Notes: generated from the letters alone by a model not told the origin. Shown: positions 1-11,901, counted from the stretch's first letter. The stretch is 29,678 nucleotides of DNA from Hirudo medicinalis (GCA_011800805.1 MPNW01000618.1:40377-70054), one strand, 5' to 3'. Program-made: numbers and translations.

Positions 1-147
1 ATAACTAACAACAACAACAAATTAAAGTCGTAATAATAACTAACAACAACAACAAATTAAAGTCGTAATAATAACTAACAACAACAACAAATTAAAGTCG
101 TAATAATAACTAACAACAACAACAAATAAAGTCGTAATAATAAACAA
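1..147. repeat. 35-bp tandem array, about 4 copies
   Basis: A unit beginning ATAACTAACAACAACAACAA and ending AAGTCGTAAT repeats at 1, 36, 71 and 106 with almost no divergence. The array runs off the left edge of the window, so its full length is unknown. There are no unique spacers between units, so it is not a CRISPR array. Confidence 0.9.
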
Positions 148-376
148 CAACAACAATAACAATAATTCTCATCCTGCACCTAACAACTGGCACCTGTTGT
201 TCTCGTTTGTTGCACGTGTTTGGAGTGCACGATTTTCGAGGTCCTCACTCCGAAAGTGCCAAAGAAAGTCGGTCTTGATTGGTTCGTAATGTCACGTTAA
301 CATCACATTAAACATATTTACCAACAAAATATAACAACAACACTTATAATTAAATGTATTATTATTGTTATTATTA

Positions 377-416
<40 letters not shown>

Positions 417-724
417 ATGATAACCATAATAATTCTATTTTATTTTGTTTAATTTATCTATTTTGTATTAAAACATCAACAACTTCCAACAGCAACAACA
501 AACTTGATGGTAGTATTTAGCAGCTGTTTGAAGCATTATAAATATGAGTTGGTGAAGATATGTGTGCTTGTGGAATGTGTGTTAGTGCGCAAGATCATTA
601 TCATTATCACCCTGCTGTAAAATGCTAATCCTTTGGATATTTGGATATTTGGACGTAGAATAGCACCTAAGGTACATTTGGGACACTCATCTTGTATTAG
701 TTGCTGTATCGTTGCTGCATTTGT

Positions 725-905
725 TGTTGTATTGTTATTGTATTTGCTGTTGCATTGTTGTTGTATTTGTTGTTGTATTTGTTGTTGTATTTGTTGCTGT
801 ATTTGTTGCTGTATTTGTTGTTGTTGTATTGTTGTATTTGTTGTTGTATTTGTTTTTGTATTTGTTGCTGTATTTGTTGCTGTTGTATTGTTGTATTGAT
901 GTTGT
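725..905. repeat. 12-bp minisatellite (ATTTGTTGYTGT)n
   Basis: The 12-bp unit is a multiple of three, so it leaves open frames in several phases (Gln/Ile-rich on minus, Cys/Val/Leu-rich on plus). Composition and lack of flanking exon signals argue for non-coding DNA. Confidence 0.8.
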
Positions 906-1045
906 ATTTGTTGTGCTACTGCACGAGTACCTGTTGTATTGTTGCTGGTGTGCACATACGTTTCTGCTTGTGCTTTATTACCTGTCACGTGTCTGGTTAT
1001 ATATCGCTACAACCATCGCGTAAAAAACTGTCCTTATATTCCACC

Positions 1046-1079
<34 letters not shown>

Positions 1080-1412
1080 TCGTCGTCGTCATCATCGTCA
1101 TCGTCATCGTCGTCATCATCATCATCATCATCATCATCATCACCATCATCACCACCATCATCATCATGTGATGTGACACGTGCCTGTCGTCTGTGGTTTG
1201 TGATCCTGCGTACTTGCGTAGGAGTGCAATCTCGTCGTGATCAACGGAGCAGGCACGGAGTGATTGCGTTCGTCGGAGTGCAACAAGTCGTAACAAATGG
1301 AGGGAATCCTTCAAAGTCATCCTCTGATTCTTCATCCTTTCATCCCTTCTTTCCCACGGCGTCCTTAATGTACGACGCCATCGAGATTGTGTTTGCCGGT
1401 GCAGAGTTGGAA

Positions 1413-1490
1413 ATGTCAGTTAACATGTTAACCTGGTAATGTCAGTTAACTTGTTAACCTGGTAATGTCAGTTAACCTGTTAACCTGGTA
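1413..1490. repeat. Three tandem 26-bp units with a palindromic GTTAACNNGTTAAC core
   Basis: Exactly three units start at 1413, 1439 and 1465. Each holds GTTAAC-NN-GTTAAC; in the first the spacer is AT, so all 14 bases are a perfect palindrome. The other cores differ only in one spacer base (TT, CT). The core resembles the HNF1 homeodomain consensus GTTAATNATTAAC but is not a strict match. Confidence 0.85.
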
Positions 1491-1662
1491 ACTAACTAAA
1501 CTTTTGTCGAACTAAATTCATCTGAAAATGAAGAATCACATCGAAGGAAATGTGTGCCACTTATTTTTTTAAAGCTTTCACATTTCAACATGTCATCCTA
1601 AGCACTGCAACTAACACTAACCAGATCACATTAAGTTAATTAAATTAATTTTATTGATTACA

Positions 1663-1825
1663 TAACACAACAACAACCTAATATAACATAACAACACAAC
1701 AACAACCTAATATAACATAACAACACAACATAACAACCTAATATAACATAACAACACAACATAACCTAATGTAACATAACAACGTAACGTAATACAATAT
1801 AATATAACATAACATAACATAACAA
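1663..1825. repeat. 28-31-bp AT-rich minisatellite
   Basis: Units of ATAACATAACAACACAACA followed by variable AAC steps and CCTAAT repeat about four times, then decay into ATAAC repeats. The array sits in the intron just upstream of the penultimate PRKAR1 exon. Confidence 0.8.
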
Positions 1826-1870
1826 TTAGTCATTCACATCCATCTATTCATCTTAAACTAATGTGCCCAG

Positions 1871-2437
1871 GGTGAGGCCAGGGTCCTCCAGAAGAATCCA
1901 AACTCAGACGAACAGGTGGAGGTCGGAAAGTTGGGTCCCTCGAACTACTTTGGTGGGTGGAGTTTCAATGGTTACCATGGAGACAATTGCATCAGTTATC
2001 TCTTTGACGAATTTTTAATTAACTTGTAATTATTGGTTAGAATTAACGATGAATTTTTAAAATAAAGAACTTAAAAAAAATTCACGAAACAATTAAGTTA
2101 AATAATAATTTATTTTGAAAATAATAATTACATTGTTCACAACAACAACAAATTCAAGATTCAAACCAATCACGATAAACTGACCTCCGCCAACCAACGA
2201 AACCGACCAATGAGCATGAAGCACCTCATAAATTAAGGCACCTTTATTGATCGTCCAGGTGAGATAGCCCTGCTGTTGAGTTGCCCACGTGCGGCCACGG
2301 TGCAAGCCACCTCCAACATGAAGTGCGTGAAATTGGATAGGGCAAGGTTCGAGAGGGTCCTAGGTCCATGTTCTGATTACCTCAAGGGCAACATTGAGGC
2401 TTACAAGAACTACTCCCAGTACATGAAGAAGACGTAA
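1871..2437 (+). CDS. PRKAR1A: cAMP-dependent protein kinase type I regulatory subunit, 3' end only
   Basis: Two coding exons are visible, 1871-1952 and 2259-2437 (stop TAA 2435-2437), separated by a 305-bp GT/AG intron. They encode the end of cyclic-nucleotide-binding domain B. The first reads [10 protein letters not shown] then [13 protein letters not shown]; the second opens with the phosphate-binding cassette [15 protein letters not shown], then [20 protein letters not shown]. The cassette Glu and Arg that contact cAMP are kept. The family holds the PKA catalytic subunit inactive until cAMP binds. The extreme C-terminus ([10 protein letters not shown]) differs from vertebrate RI. The splice phase (G|GT inside the Gly of FGE) matches across the intron. 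Upstream exons (dimerisation/docking domain, inhibitor sequence, domain A) are not in the first 1.87 kb and must lie outside the window. Type I rather than type II is judged from the C-terminal motif; alpha versus beta cannot be resolved, so the symbol is nominal. Confidence 0.93.
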
Positions 2438-3257
2438 ACGGCCGGCGGCCGCATCAGGGATTCGAACCAGCGACCCATCCATCGATGATGATGTTGACGA
2501 TGATGACGGTGGTGATGATGATGATGATGGATTTTCTCTCTGTTCGATACGTTCGTTCCAATTTATGTTGAAGTCATTCAATTCGAGTACTTTGACTTGA
2601 TTGTCGTGTCGTTATGATGATAGTTGTGATGATGACGATGTTGATAAGGATGCTGCTGCTGTTAATGACGGTGATGCTGCTGCTGATAACGATAGGGATG
2701 ATGAATGATGATTGAGATGGATATGATAAAGGGGGTTATCATCTGCATGATCTCAAATACTTAGCGATGAAGACATTAATGATGACAGTGATGATGGTGA
2801 TGATCTTTGATATCAATTTTGAGGACGAATGTGATGATGTCATCATTAGGATTACGTAGGATTGGTTTTTCAACTCCGACTATTATTGTCTTCTTTCATT
2901 TCACCTTCCTCTCTTCGTGACGTCATCTCACGTTCAACGAGCAAATGCAAAGGAGATTTTAGACGCAAAAATAAAAAAAAACCGAGTCTTTATTTTTGAA
3001 TAATTTTCATTTCTTGGGAATTTTAAAATCAGTCTCGAATTTGAAAATGATTTTTAATTTCAAATGCATCAGCTACGAAAAGTCATTTTCGAAATTTATT
3101 TCAACTGAAAAATTCCAAATGTTTAAAATGTTGAAAAGGGCTGCCTTAAGCCTAAAAAAAAAAAATAAAATAACAACGCATTTTACACGAAAGATGAAGG
3201 ATAAAAGGAATGTTCCATCAGCACTCCTCGGGTTCAACTCCTGTTCCTGACAGCTGA

Positions 3258-3286
3258 AAGCATTCTAGCTCCGAATGGGTAACACT
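3258..3286 (+). repeat. 29-bp dispersed repeat, copy 1
   Basis: 28 of 29 bases match the reverse complement of 4395-4423. The core TAGCTCCGAATGGGTAACAC includes an ATG (3275-3277) that opens a 22-codon frame ending at 3343. Sequence diverges directly after AACACT. Confidence 0.75.
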
Positions 3287-3692
3287 TTTCTGACAAGAAG
3301 CCTCAGAGATGTGACTGAAGTTACGAAAAACCTTAAATATTAGAGAAATTCAAAAAAATATTTCTAAAAAAATTTCCTAAAAAGACAAAGAATGTTTCAT
3401 CAGGCTTCAAAAAAAATGCTGGAATATTTTTGGATTTTTGGAGAATTGATTGGAAATAGGAAGTGATATCTTTGCAGGAAGTGGAAAATAAGTTTATAAT
3501 TTGTTTGTTTTTTCTGTTGAGTTTAATAATTAATAATATTTAATAATTAGTAATAGTTAATAATTTACTAATTAAAAAAAATCTTTACATGCTGACTTTT
3601 AATTACTTTGCGGTTAAAATTTTTTTTTTGAAAGTAATTCCATCGGCCGTGACATTTTCCTTCTAAGACGTCATCTTGATCATCATCACCAT

Positions 3693-3855
3693 CAGGGTCG
3701 CCGGCAGAAATTTCGGGCCCCTAGGCACAGCGACCACGGGCCTCTTTTTTACATCAAGTTGTTAATGGAAATGCAAAAAAAAGGTTTTAAAACTCGCGTG
3801 GGCCCCAAAAAATTGACTGGGCTCCTTTGCCCCTGCCTCCCTCTCGGCAGCCCTG
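3693..3855. mobile_element. Short hAT-like non-autonomous DNA element (MITE)
   Basis: A 163-bp segment starts CAGGGTCGCCGGCAG and ends CTCTCGGCAGCCCTG, which are imperfect terminal inverted repeats (11 of 15 bases match). The flanking 8-mers ATCACCAT and GTCACCAA share 6 of 8 bases, as expected for a decayed 8-bp target duplication of the hAT type. The interior is rich in GGGCCC-type blocks and holds no coding sequence. Confidence 0.6.
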
Positions 3856-4394
3856 GTCACCAAGGACATGTATTTAAATATCATTTGTAGTTGTGCAATT
3901 TTTTGCATTATTTTTTTAAATTGTATAATTTATTATTATTATTATCATCATTATTATTATTATTATTATTAACTTCATCCTAATCAACAATTGTTAATTT
4001 TAATAAATTCTTCCAACGGATTGATTCTCAATAATACTTAAATCAAACTGAAAAACAAAACTCCAGATTTTTTGGTGTCGAGTTGCAATCAGTTGATCCT
4101 CAAAAGAACCAAACATGAAAAGCTGAAAACATTACATGGAAGCAAAAACAGGAGATAAAACTGGAACAAGAACAACTCCACCACTTAAACATGCTTTTTC
4201 CAATTGGAAGGACAAGCAACATTAGGAAGAGGAGGAGGAGGAAGGTGAATGTCAACATGTTCAAGGACGCAGGCAACGTCTCACGTCACGTTGGAAGCCT
4301 TTTGGAGGTCCATCAAATATTCCCAGGCCTCATTCTCACCAGCTCCATTGAGAAATTCAGGCACTGCTTGCACAATTATTGATCTCAGCTGCTC

Positions 4395-4423
4395 AGTGTT
4401 ACCCATTCGGAGCTAAAATGCTT
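4395..4423 (-). repeat. 29-bp dispersed repeat, copy 2 (inverted)
   Basis: Reverse-complement partner of 3258-3286. On the minus strand its ATG (4406-4404) opens a 41-codon frame down to TGA at 4283-4281 with unbiased, protein-like composition (it contains VPEFLNGAGENEAWEYLMDL). I do not recognise the peptide. It could be a fragment of a mobile element or an unknown small exon. Confidence 0.7.
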
Positions 4424-4440
4424 CATTCATTCGCCTTATC

Positions 4441-4670
4441 ACCCAACCACCCACCCACCCATCCATCCACCCATCCATCCATCCATCCATCCATCCATCC
4501 ATCCATCCATCCATCCATCNTCATTCATTCATTCATTCATTCATTATTCATTCATTCATTCATTCATTCATTCATTCATTCATTCATTCATTCATTCATT
4601 CATTCATTCATTCATTCATTCATTCATTCATTCATTCATTCATTCATCTCATCATCATCATCATCATCGT
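4441..4670. repeat. Compound (CATC)n-N-(ATTC)n-(ATC)n microsatellite with assembly gap at 4520
   Basis: About 75 bp of CATC, a single N at 4520, about 125 bp of ATTC and a short ATC run. The N marks an unresolved join, so the true length is unknown. It lies directly downstream of the last visible RBL exon. Confidence 0.95.
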
Positions 4671-4702
4671 GTGAGTAAATCAAGCCATCGTCATCAACTC
4701 AC

Positions 4703-5834
4703 CGCATTGTAGAACTTGACGAGGTCCCCCCTATCTTCCGAAGGGAACGACAGGCTCGTCCCGGCCGCCCTGGTCGGGGAACTGGTCTGAGGGAGCGAGT
4801 TCGAGCGGACGTTTGCTTCGGCCTCCCTCTCTCTCCTGAGCCTGCGCTCGTCTCTTGCAGACGTAGCTGCATGCGATTGGCTGGTTCGGGCGGCCGCCGC
4901 CTGATTGGTTGGTTCGTTGGCATGGCTTTCAAGTAGTACGCTCCTGTACACCTGTTAAGCCAGGAGGGAGGAGTCATGATATGGAGATGATACACAATAA
5001 TAGTAATAATAATTAATAATAATAATTTTATTTAAAACCAGCAATAATTTGAATACGGAATAGAACAGCATCATCATCATCAACTAACATAGCTGTTGGC
5101 CTGCGGCTGCTGTCTGTAGCATCTCATAATGTCATGGAAAGTCTTCTCCTTGCCAGTCACCTTAACGGGTACAACGTGAATATTTAATTAGCAAAGTTAT
5201 TCAATTCAATTATTGAATAATTAACTTCAATTAGCTGATGACCAGCTGAGCCTGGACTTAATGAACTGTAATGAGATGTTATTGTAAATACATCGCATGA
5301 ATACATTGTAAAGATACATCACATGAATATATCGCATAAATACATTGCATGGATACGTCGCATAAATACATTGCATGAATACATTGTATGAATACAATGT
5401 ATGGATACATCACATAAATGTAATGATACAATGCATGGATACATTGCATGAATACATCGTATCGTATAAATACATCCACATACAGAAGCATGACTCACCC
5501 TGCAGATGGCATAGATGCAACACATGATGATCTGATCAAGATGTCTGTCCTTGAGCAGCTCAATGTGCTTGATGAAGACGTGCTCGATGCAGGTCCAGAT
5601 CTGGGTGCACAGCAATTGGTCGATGCTCAGCCTATCGCAGAGGTCCCTCAGTCTGACGCTAGCCAGGTAGTAGACCTGATTGGACGGACGATTTTTAAAA
5701 GGGCACGAACAAGAGGAATTATTGGAGATGACCGATTGACATTATTGAAGTAAAGATGTGATTATGGAAAACCCCACTTTTAAGAAAGCTAAAAATCACG
5801 AAATTATAAAAAAAAATCTAATAAATTAATAGTA

Positions 5835-5890
<56 letters not shown>

Positions 5891-8024
5891 TAATATTAGC
5901 ATAATTTATAATCATCGCCATTAGAGGTCAACGTAAACAACGGGCTAAGGTCAAAGGTCACGAACCTTCCTGAAGAAGATGGGCACTGATCCCGTCTTCT
6001 TGGGTTTGTTGGCCATCTTGGCAGGGGGAGCCCCGGGGAGGTTCTCCAGGCGGTCCTCATTCTTCCTCTTCGTGGGGCTCAGCTGAACAGTAATCTATGT
6101 CAGTTCAAAGGTCATCTTGAAGTCGTGATGATGGCAGTATATCACTCTATTGCAATGTTCATTAAGACATTATGGCATGTTATTGCGAATGTAAAACATT
6201 AAGGATGATTGGACATCTTAATAGACTTACATAACGTACAACCAACTCTAATCAATATAGTCAATTCTAATTAAACAAATTAAATTCAAATTAATTGCAA
6301 TTAGCCAATCTTTTGAGTGCCTTGTGTGCCAAGCAGGATGTTAAGGCACATTTTTAACATAACCACCATCTGCATAGCACCCCTACCCGAAGGCACACCC
6401 TGGCAGTACATGCCGGGATGCGGACATGACCATTGCCATTATCACCTCATGCAAGACCCTGCCGTCCAATTAGGTCAACCTATATACCCCCTGTGACATC
6501 CCTAGATGCCTGTAACAGAGTCCAGCTATGGTGCCGGCAAATTGAAATCTTAAAGCTCACATGTTTTGCTACGATGGTCTTGGTCCTGATGGAGATGATG
6601 TTCTCCTGGTTGTTGGGATGGGGCGTGTGGACGGGCCCAACCTCGAACAGCCTTCTCCTGACTGGCACGGGTGACGTGAAGGTTTCGTGGATTGGACGAG
6701 TCATGGGGGAGGCTGACCGAGGGCAAATATGTCACAGAGTGCAATTCATTCCAAGAATGTAAATATTCATGAATATGAAGCAAGGAATTAATACATTATT
6801 AGATCAACTCTAATCATAAATTATTATAATTAGAAATTGCAATCTTATGCCTGCCATACAAAGGTCAAAAGGTCATCAGGCACCCTCTCCCTCTGAGGTC
6901 ACTGAGGACAATCAAAGGTCAATCCCATCCAGGCGACCAACGGCAAGGTGAGAAAACAACACGCAACAGTTGAGCAAGCATTCTCATTGCCTCTGACGCT
7001 ATGCAAATGGCGCATTATAAATTAACTATTATTATTATTATTATTATCACCATTATTATCATTATTATTATTATTAATTATCATCGTTAGCATCAGTATC
7101 ATCATTATCATTATTATTATCATTATTACTGGACAGACCTCCTCCAACAGCGTTGTAGATCATGATGGTGTTGTGGCCGTTGTTGATGCCGCCAGAGATG
7201 GACGAGTTGGGCATGATGGCGGTCATCGGGAGGCCATTCGTGGGGATGCCAAAGCTGTTGTTGTTGTTGCTGTGGGAGTTTGAGTCGTGACTGAACTGGC
7301 TCGGGAGAAGGACCTACAGAGGGAAAAAAATAATGCATGATCTGGTGATTGTGCTCGTGCTTAACAGCTTTTATATTTCTGATGTTAACATTAAACGACA
7401 CACGATGACAAAATTTACACTTTTGACACTAATAGTGAACGACATTGACGTCGACCATGCAAGTCTAAGGGCAAAGGAAAACAGGTCAATGTCGTGTCAC
7501 ATTGCGAACGACAGACGTTGATCTGCATTAGAAGAACAGGCGGTCGAAAGAGCCTTCATTACATCATCCTCTTCATCATCATCACTGTCATCATTATCAT
7601 CATCATCATCATCGCATCATCATCATCGCATCATCATCATCATCATCGCATCATCATCATCATCATCGCATCATCCTCATCATCATCACTGCCGTCATCA
7701 CCATCACCACCACCATCATCATCGTCGTCGCCGTCATCATAATCACCATCATCATCATAACCTCTTCCACTGTTGGCACGTTCCCATACTTCTTCAGGAC
7801 TTCCCACAGGGCTGAGTCAGACCTCCAGACCAAGTTGTCGAGAATCATCTCCTCGACCTGTCAAGGTCGCGACATTTACGAATTATGATTATGATTCTCA
7901 TGCAAGTGACAACTTAAAATAAATTATGTTGTGGAGTCATTAAATTCGAATAATATATTATATATGTTATTTAAACGTAGTGTAATGCCGCCATAGTCAT
8001 CATCTATCATCACCACCACCATCA

Positions 8025-8057
<33 letters not shown>

Positions 8058-8198
8058 ACTCACATGGTTGAGGTGCTTGACCACATCCCTAGAGAGTCCC
8101 TTCTCCACCCTGTTGACGATCTCGATCACCTTGTAGAAGCAGAAGACAGGAATCTCCAAGACCTCCACTATCCACGGGAAAACCCTAAAAGCCAAAGG

Positions 8199-8231
<33 letters not shown>

Positions 8232-9566
8232 GCAAAGCATGTTCACAATTGCCGATTATGACTGTCTGGAAGTAGACATTACTACCATCATTGTCATCAC
8301 AATCACCACTTCTGTAGCTAAGCCAGGTCTAATTTTATAATATTAATAATTTTATTCTTCTCTAAGATCATCATTCTTTTAGACAAAGCCGGGTCAAAGG
8401 TCAAAGGTCACGAACTTCTGCGAGTTGTACGAGAAGTTCACGACCTCCAGGGTGATGGCGAACAGGGAGCGATGGAGTTCGTCCTGTTGGAAAATCGTCT
8501 GGAAGGAAAAGAAATTAATTTTCCTTAAATTCTAGAAAATCATGTGGAATTTGAATGCATGAATTGAAACAATATATATATAATATAATATAATATAATG
8601 TAATTGAATTGAATTTTTAAAATAACTAAATTTAATTGTTTAAATTCATCGACTTAATTAAAATCAGTGGATGTTTGCCATCAAAGTTTACGACCGATTC
8701 GATATTTAGCATTACAATTATTATTATTACCATATAATAATTATTACTAGCGAATAATAAAATAATTATTGAAATAATAATAATTATAATAATAATGACA
8801 AATGCATCTTAAATCTTGATCACTACTCACAGCAGCCACAGAGATCCTGGAATCGACGGGTATGACCGGGTTGCGGAGTTCACTGACGATGATGTTCTCC
8901 AGGGTCAAGTAGTACAAGCTCTCTGCCAGCTGGAGTATGCGCTTGGCAAAGTTGGAGTTCCCCTCGCCATTTTCTTCCGGGATTTCCGACGACTGGAAAT
9001 GGAAAAGAAGAAAAGTTGGTCGCCCGCACGACGAGTGTCGTTAAGTTTATTCGTTTTGAAACGAAACAGCAACAAGAGCTTCTGTCGACAGGGTAAAGAA
9101 ATTCTATCCAATCAGATGCTCAATTCGTCACGAGGGCAGACGACTGTACGATGGTTTGTAGAGAAACAAAAACCCAGCCAGATCGGCCGACCAATCACGA
9201 GCATGCAAAGCAGACGAAAGTGTCGGAATCCAATCCGAATGATTCATTCAAACGTCCAGCCAATCAAACCACAAAATGAGAGCGAGCACAAAATCCTCAA
9301 AGACACCGATCGACTGACCTGAGAATACTTTTCGCAGAAAGCTTTGCCCATCTCTGAGATCCTCTTCTGGACGGAGGTCGAGGGGTTCTTAGGGCAGTTG
9401 CTTAAGTTGGGAGCAAGAAATGGAATCAGTAACTCCTCAACTCGCTTATAATTCGAGCTCGGCGGGATTAAAATTGATTGTGATTTGCATAAATGCATTA
9501 TCGCATTAACAACGATAGCCAATGGAAGTCATCATTCATGTTAATAGTAATAACAACAACAACAAC

Positions 9567-9597
<31 letters not shown>

Positions 9598-10714
9598 TAA
9601 AAATATTAACATTATTATATTAATAAAATATAAAATAATAAATAATTAAAACAAAATAAAATAATAATTATTATTATTATTATATTAATAACATTGACAT
9701 TATTATTATAATAATATATTATAAATAATAACAACAAGAGAATCATCATCATCATCACCTGAACATCTTTATCAGCTCCTCGCTGGGACCTGCCTTCCTC
9801 CCGGACAGCATCTTGTGGAGCCTGCTGACACTCTGGGTTGCTGTGGATACAGGGGAGAATATGCCCTCCTTGGCCACCAGGTAGCGACGGTTCGTCAGGG
9901 GCGTGGCTTGGCGTAGTGGACACGGCTGGCAGGCAATCAAATTATAATATTGTTATAATTATGCGGAAGAATTTTTACGTCTACAGTTTCAAATTATTGG
10001 ATTTTAACTTCATCGTCTAGTCGAGCGACATCTGGTGGTGATTACCCTGGCTGTGCAATGTCATTTGCAATTAGCTGATATCATTGGCCATCATAATCAT
10101 CACCAGCTCATTACCATCGTAATCATCATCATCACCACCACCACCATCATAATCATCATCATCATCATTTACTTAATCTTCTCACCATTTCATTGTCACC
10201 CTGCCTACCTCTACATTTTCCAGCACCATATCACATCACATTACATCAAGATCCATCACAACTTATACCACCTGGCATTACCAATGTCAATCATTCAATG
10301 CCAGCTTATCAGCCTCACCAACCTCCATCATGTCTTCGAAGAGAGCCTTCTTGGACCTTATCTTCTCTGTGAGGTTGTCGATGTTCTGGTGGCTCATGGA
10401 GGCTGCCGGAGTGCCGAGCTCGGTCACCGAATCCTCGCCCAGAAAGATCCTCTCGTCGAAGTCCCCGATGTTCAGGACGTACTCCTCGTACATGTTGTTC
10501 AGGGACTTGCTGTCGATGGCGACGACGGATTCGTCACGAGATTATTAATAATGAGCGAACTATTGAGTGTAAACGTCACAAATGTGTCGTTATAATGTCA
10601 TGTTATCACATATCGAGTGAGGAGTGAGCAATAAACAAGGGGAAAACATTAAAAGCTATTTCAAAAAATGCATTCCACACGAGACTCATCATCATCGTCG
10701 TCGTCGTCATCATC

Positions 10715-10745
<31 letters not shown>

Positions 10746-11466
10746 CCATCACCACCATCATCACCATCATCACCATCATCAACATCAACAGCATCAACAG
10801 CATCAACAGCATCAACATCAACAGCATCAACATCAACAGCATCAACATCAACAGCATCAACATCANACATCAACATCTTGCATGCTTATGTCATAGAATC
10901 TTGCATCTTTAGCAGATGTGACTTAACGGCAATTGATGGGCACAACGTGACATGAACATGACAATTATTCTGCTCCAAACATTGATGATGATTATTTACA
11001 CCAGCCACAACCAACCAGTTCTTGTCGAAATGATCGACATCCAGGACCTTCGACAGGGTGTCCATGTTCCCAACGAGATGCTGTGGGAAGAGGAGGAGGA
11101 GGAGGAGGAGTTTAGAGTTTAGTTTTTAAAGTGGAACTTTTTACAAATGACGATAATAATAATGATGATGATGATAATAATAATAACAATAACAATAATA
11201 ATAACATGCAAGACACAGAGAATATAAATTATAGGATGGTAATTAGAATTCACATTTATCCATATATTTATCCTATTCCAAATCGAGGTGATGTTTGACT
11301 TAATGGTGGTCGACAGACAGGCTACTCCTTGACAGAGGAATTCTGAAGAAGGGCCATGTGGGCAATGACAATGACAGCACAGTGATGTTATGCATAGTGC
11401 TACAGTGCTCTGATATCAACATTAATAGAAACTCACTGATGATGACGACGATGATGATGATGATGG

Positions 11467-11500
<34 letters not shown>

Positions 11501-11784
11501 GATATGATGATGTTGATGCTTTTTGATGATGATGTTGATGATGCGTTATTACTAAATTCAGTACCTTTTTCTCAAAGTGTTTCTTGATGTACGGCTTCCA
11601 GTAGTGCTCCTTGATGCATTTGGCCTCCTTGGGCAGTCCCTCGTGTTTATCGCAGAGGATGTTGATTATGCAGGGGGGTTCGGATGGGGGCCTGTAGTCC
11701 CTTGACCTGAAGTTGCTCGGAAGACCTTTCAAGGTCGAAGGTTAAGGTAATGAACATCAGCAGATTATAAAGAATGGATGATGA

Positions 11785-11815
<31 letters not shown>

Positions 11816-11860
11816 TATTATTATTACAAATTGTAATGGCAAGTTATTTTAAATGATTAC

Positions 11861-11901
<41 letters not shown>

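Larger units (their letters stand above)
1..1870 (+). other. Repeat-filled intron of the PRKAR1-like gene
   Basis: No exon of the PKA regulatory subunit or any other recognisable gene was found on either strand here. The stretch holds a 35-bp tandem array, an ATT microsatellite (about 357-414), a 12-bp minisatellite, CCA/ATC repeats (about 1041-1165), a 26-bp palindromic triplet and a 28-31-bp minisatellite. About 1180-1410 is more complex sequence that I do not recognise. Open frames across 536-1439 come from period-3 repeats. Confidence 0.7.
2438..4702. other. Gene-poor region between PRKAR1-like and RBL-like genes
   Basis: The two flanking genes point tail to tail into this stretch. It contains GAT-rich DNA (about 2480-2830), AT-rich sequence, a possible AATAAA at 2969-2974 for the PKA gene, a MITE (3693-3855), two copies of a 29-bp repeat (3258-3286 and 4395-4423) and a long CATC/ATTC microsatellite. 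I searched the minus strand for the missing RBL C-terminal exon and did not find it. A 36-bp stretch at 2440-2475 contains GGGATTCGAACC, a box-B-like motif on the minus strand with no box A. Confidence 0.65.

Noticed and set aside
1..147. Possible CRISPR-like direct repeats
   Set aside because: The 35-bp units are directly adjacent with no unique spacers, and the genome is animal.
536..1439. Several long overlapping frames rich in Gln/Ile, Cys/Val, Ser or Met
   Set aside because: All lie over 12-bp and 3-bp tandem repeats, which leave several phases open at once; no family motif or exon signals.
1171..1440. Possible extra PRKAR1 exon in complex sequence
   Set aside because: Neither strand gives cyclic-nucleotide-binding motifs such as FGE or EGDEFF, and no phase-compatible splice pair was found.
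2440..2475. Possible tRNA gene or SINE on the minus strand (GGTTCGAATCCC)
   Set aside because: Only a box-B-like motif; no box A, no cloverleaf and a GAT repeat where the body should be.
5448..5753. 101-residue plus-strand frame
   Set aside because: Antisense of RBL exon 18 (LKDRHLDQIIMCC on the minus strand).
8816..9322. 168-residue plus-strand frame
   Set aside because: Antisense shadow of RBL exons 10 and 11 plus intron; the minus-strand reading matches pocket A and has proper splice sites.
10606..10955. Poly-His, poly-Asp/Gly and poly-Ser frames on both strands
   Set aside because: ATC microsatellite translated in different phases, interrupted by an assembly N; it lies in an RBL intron.
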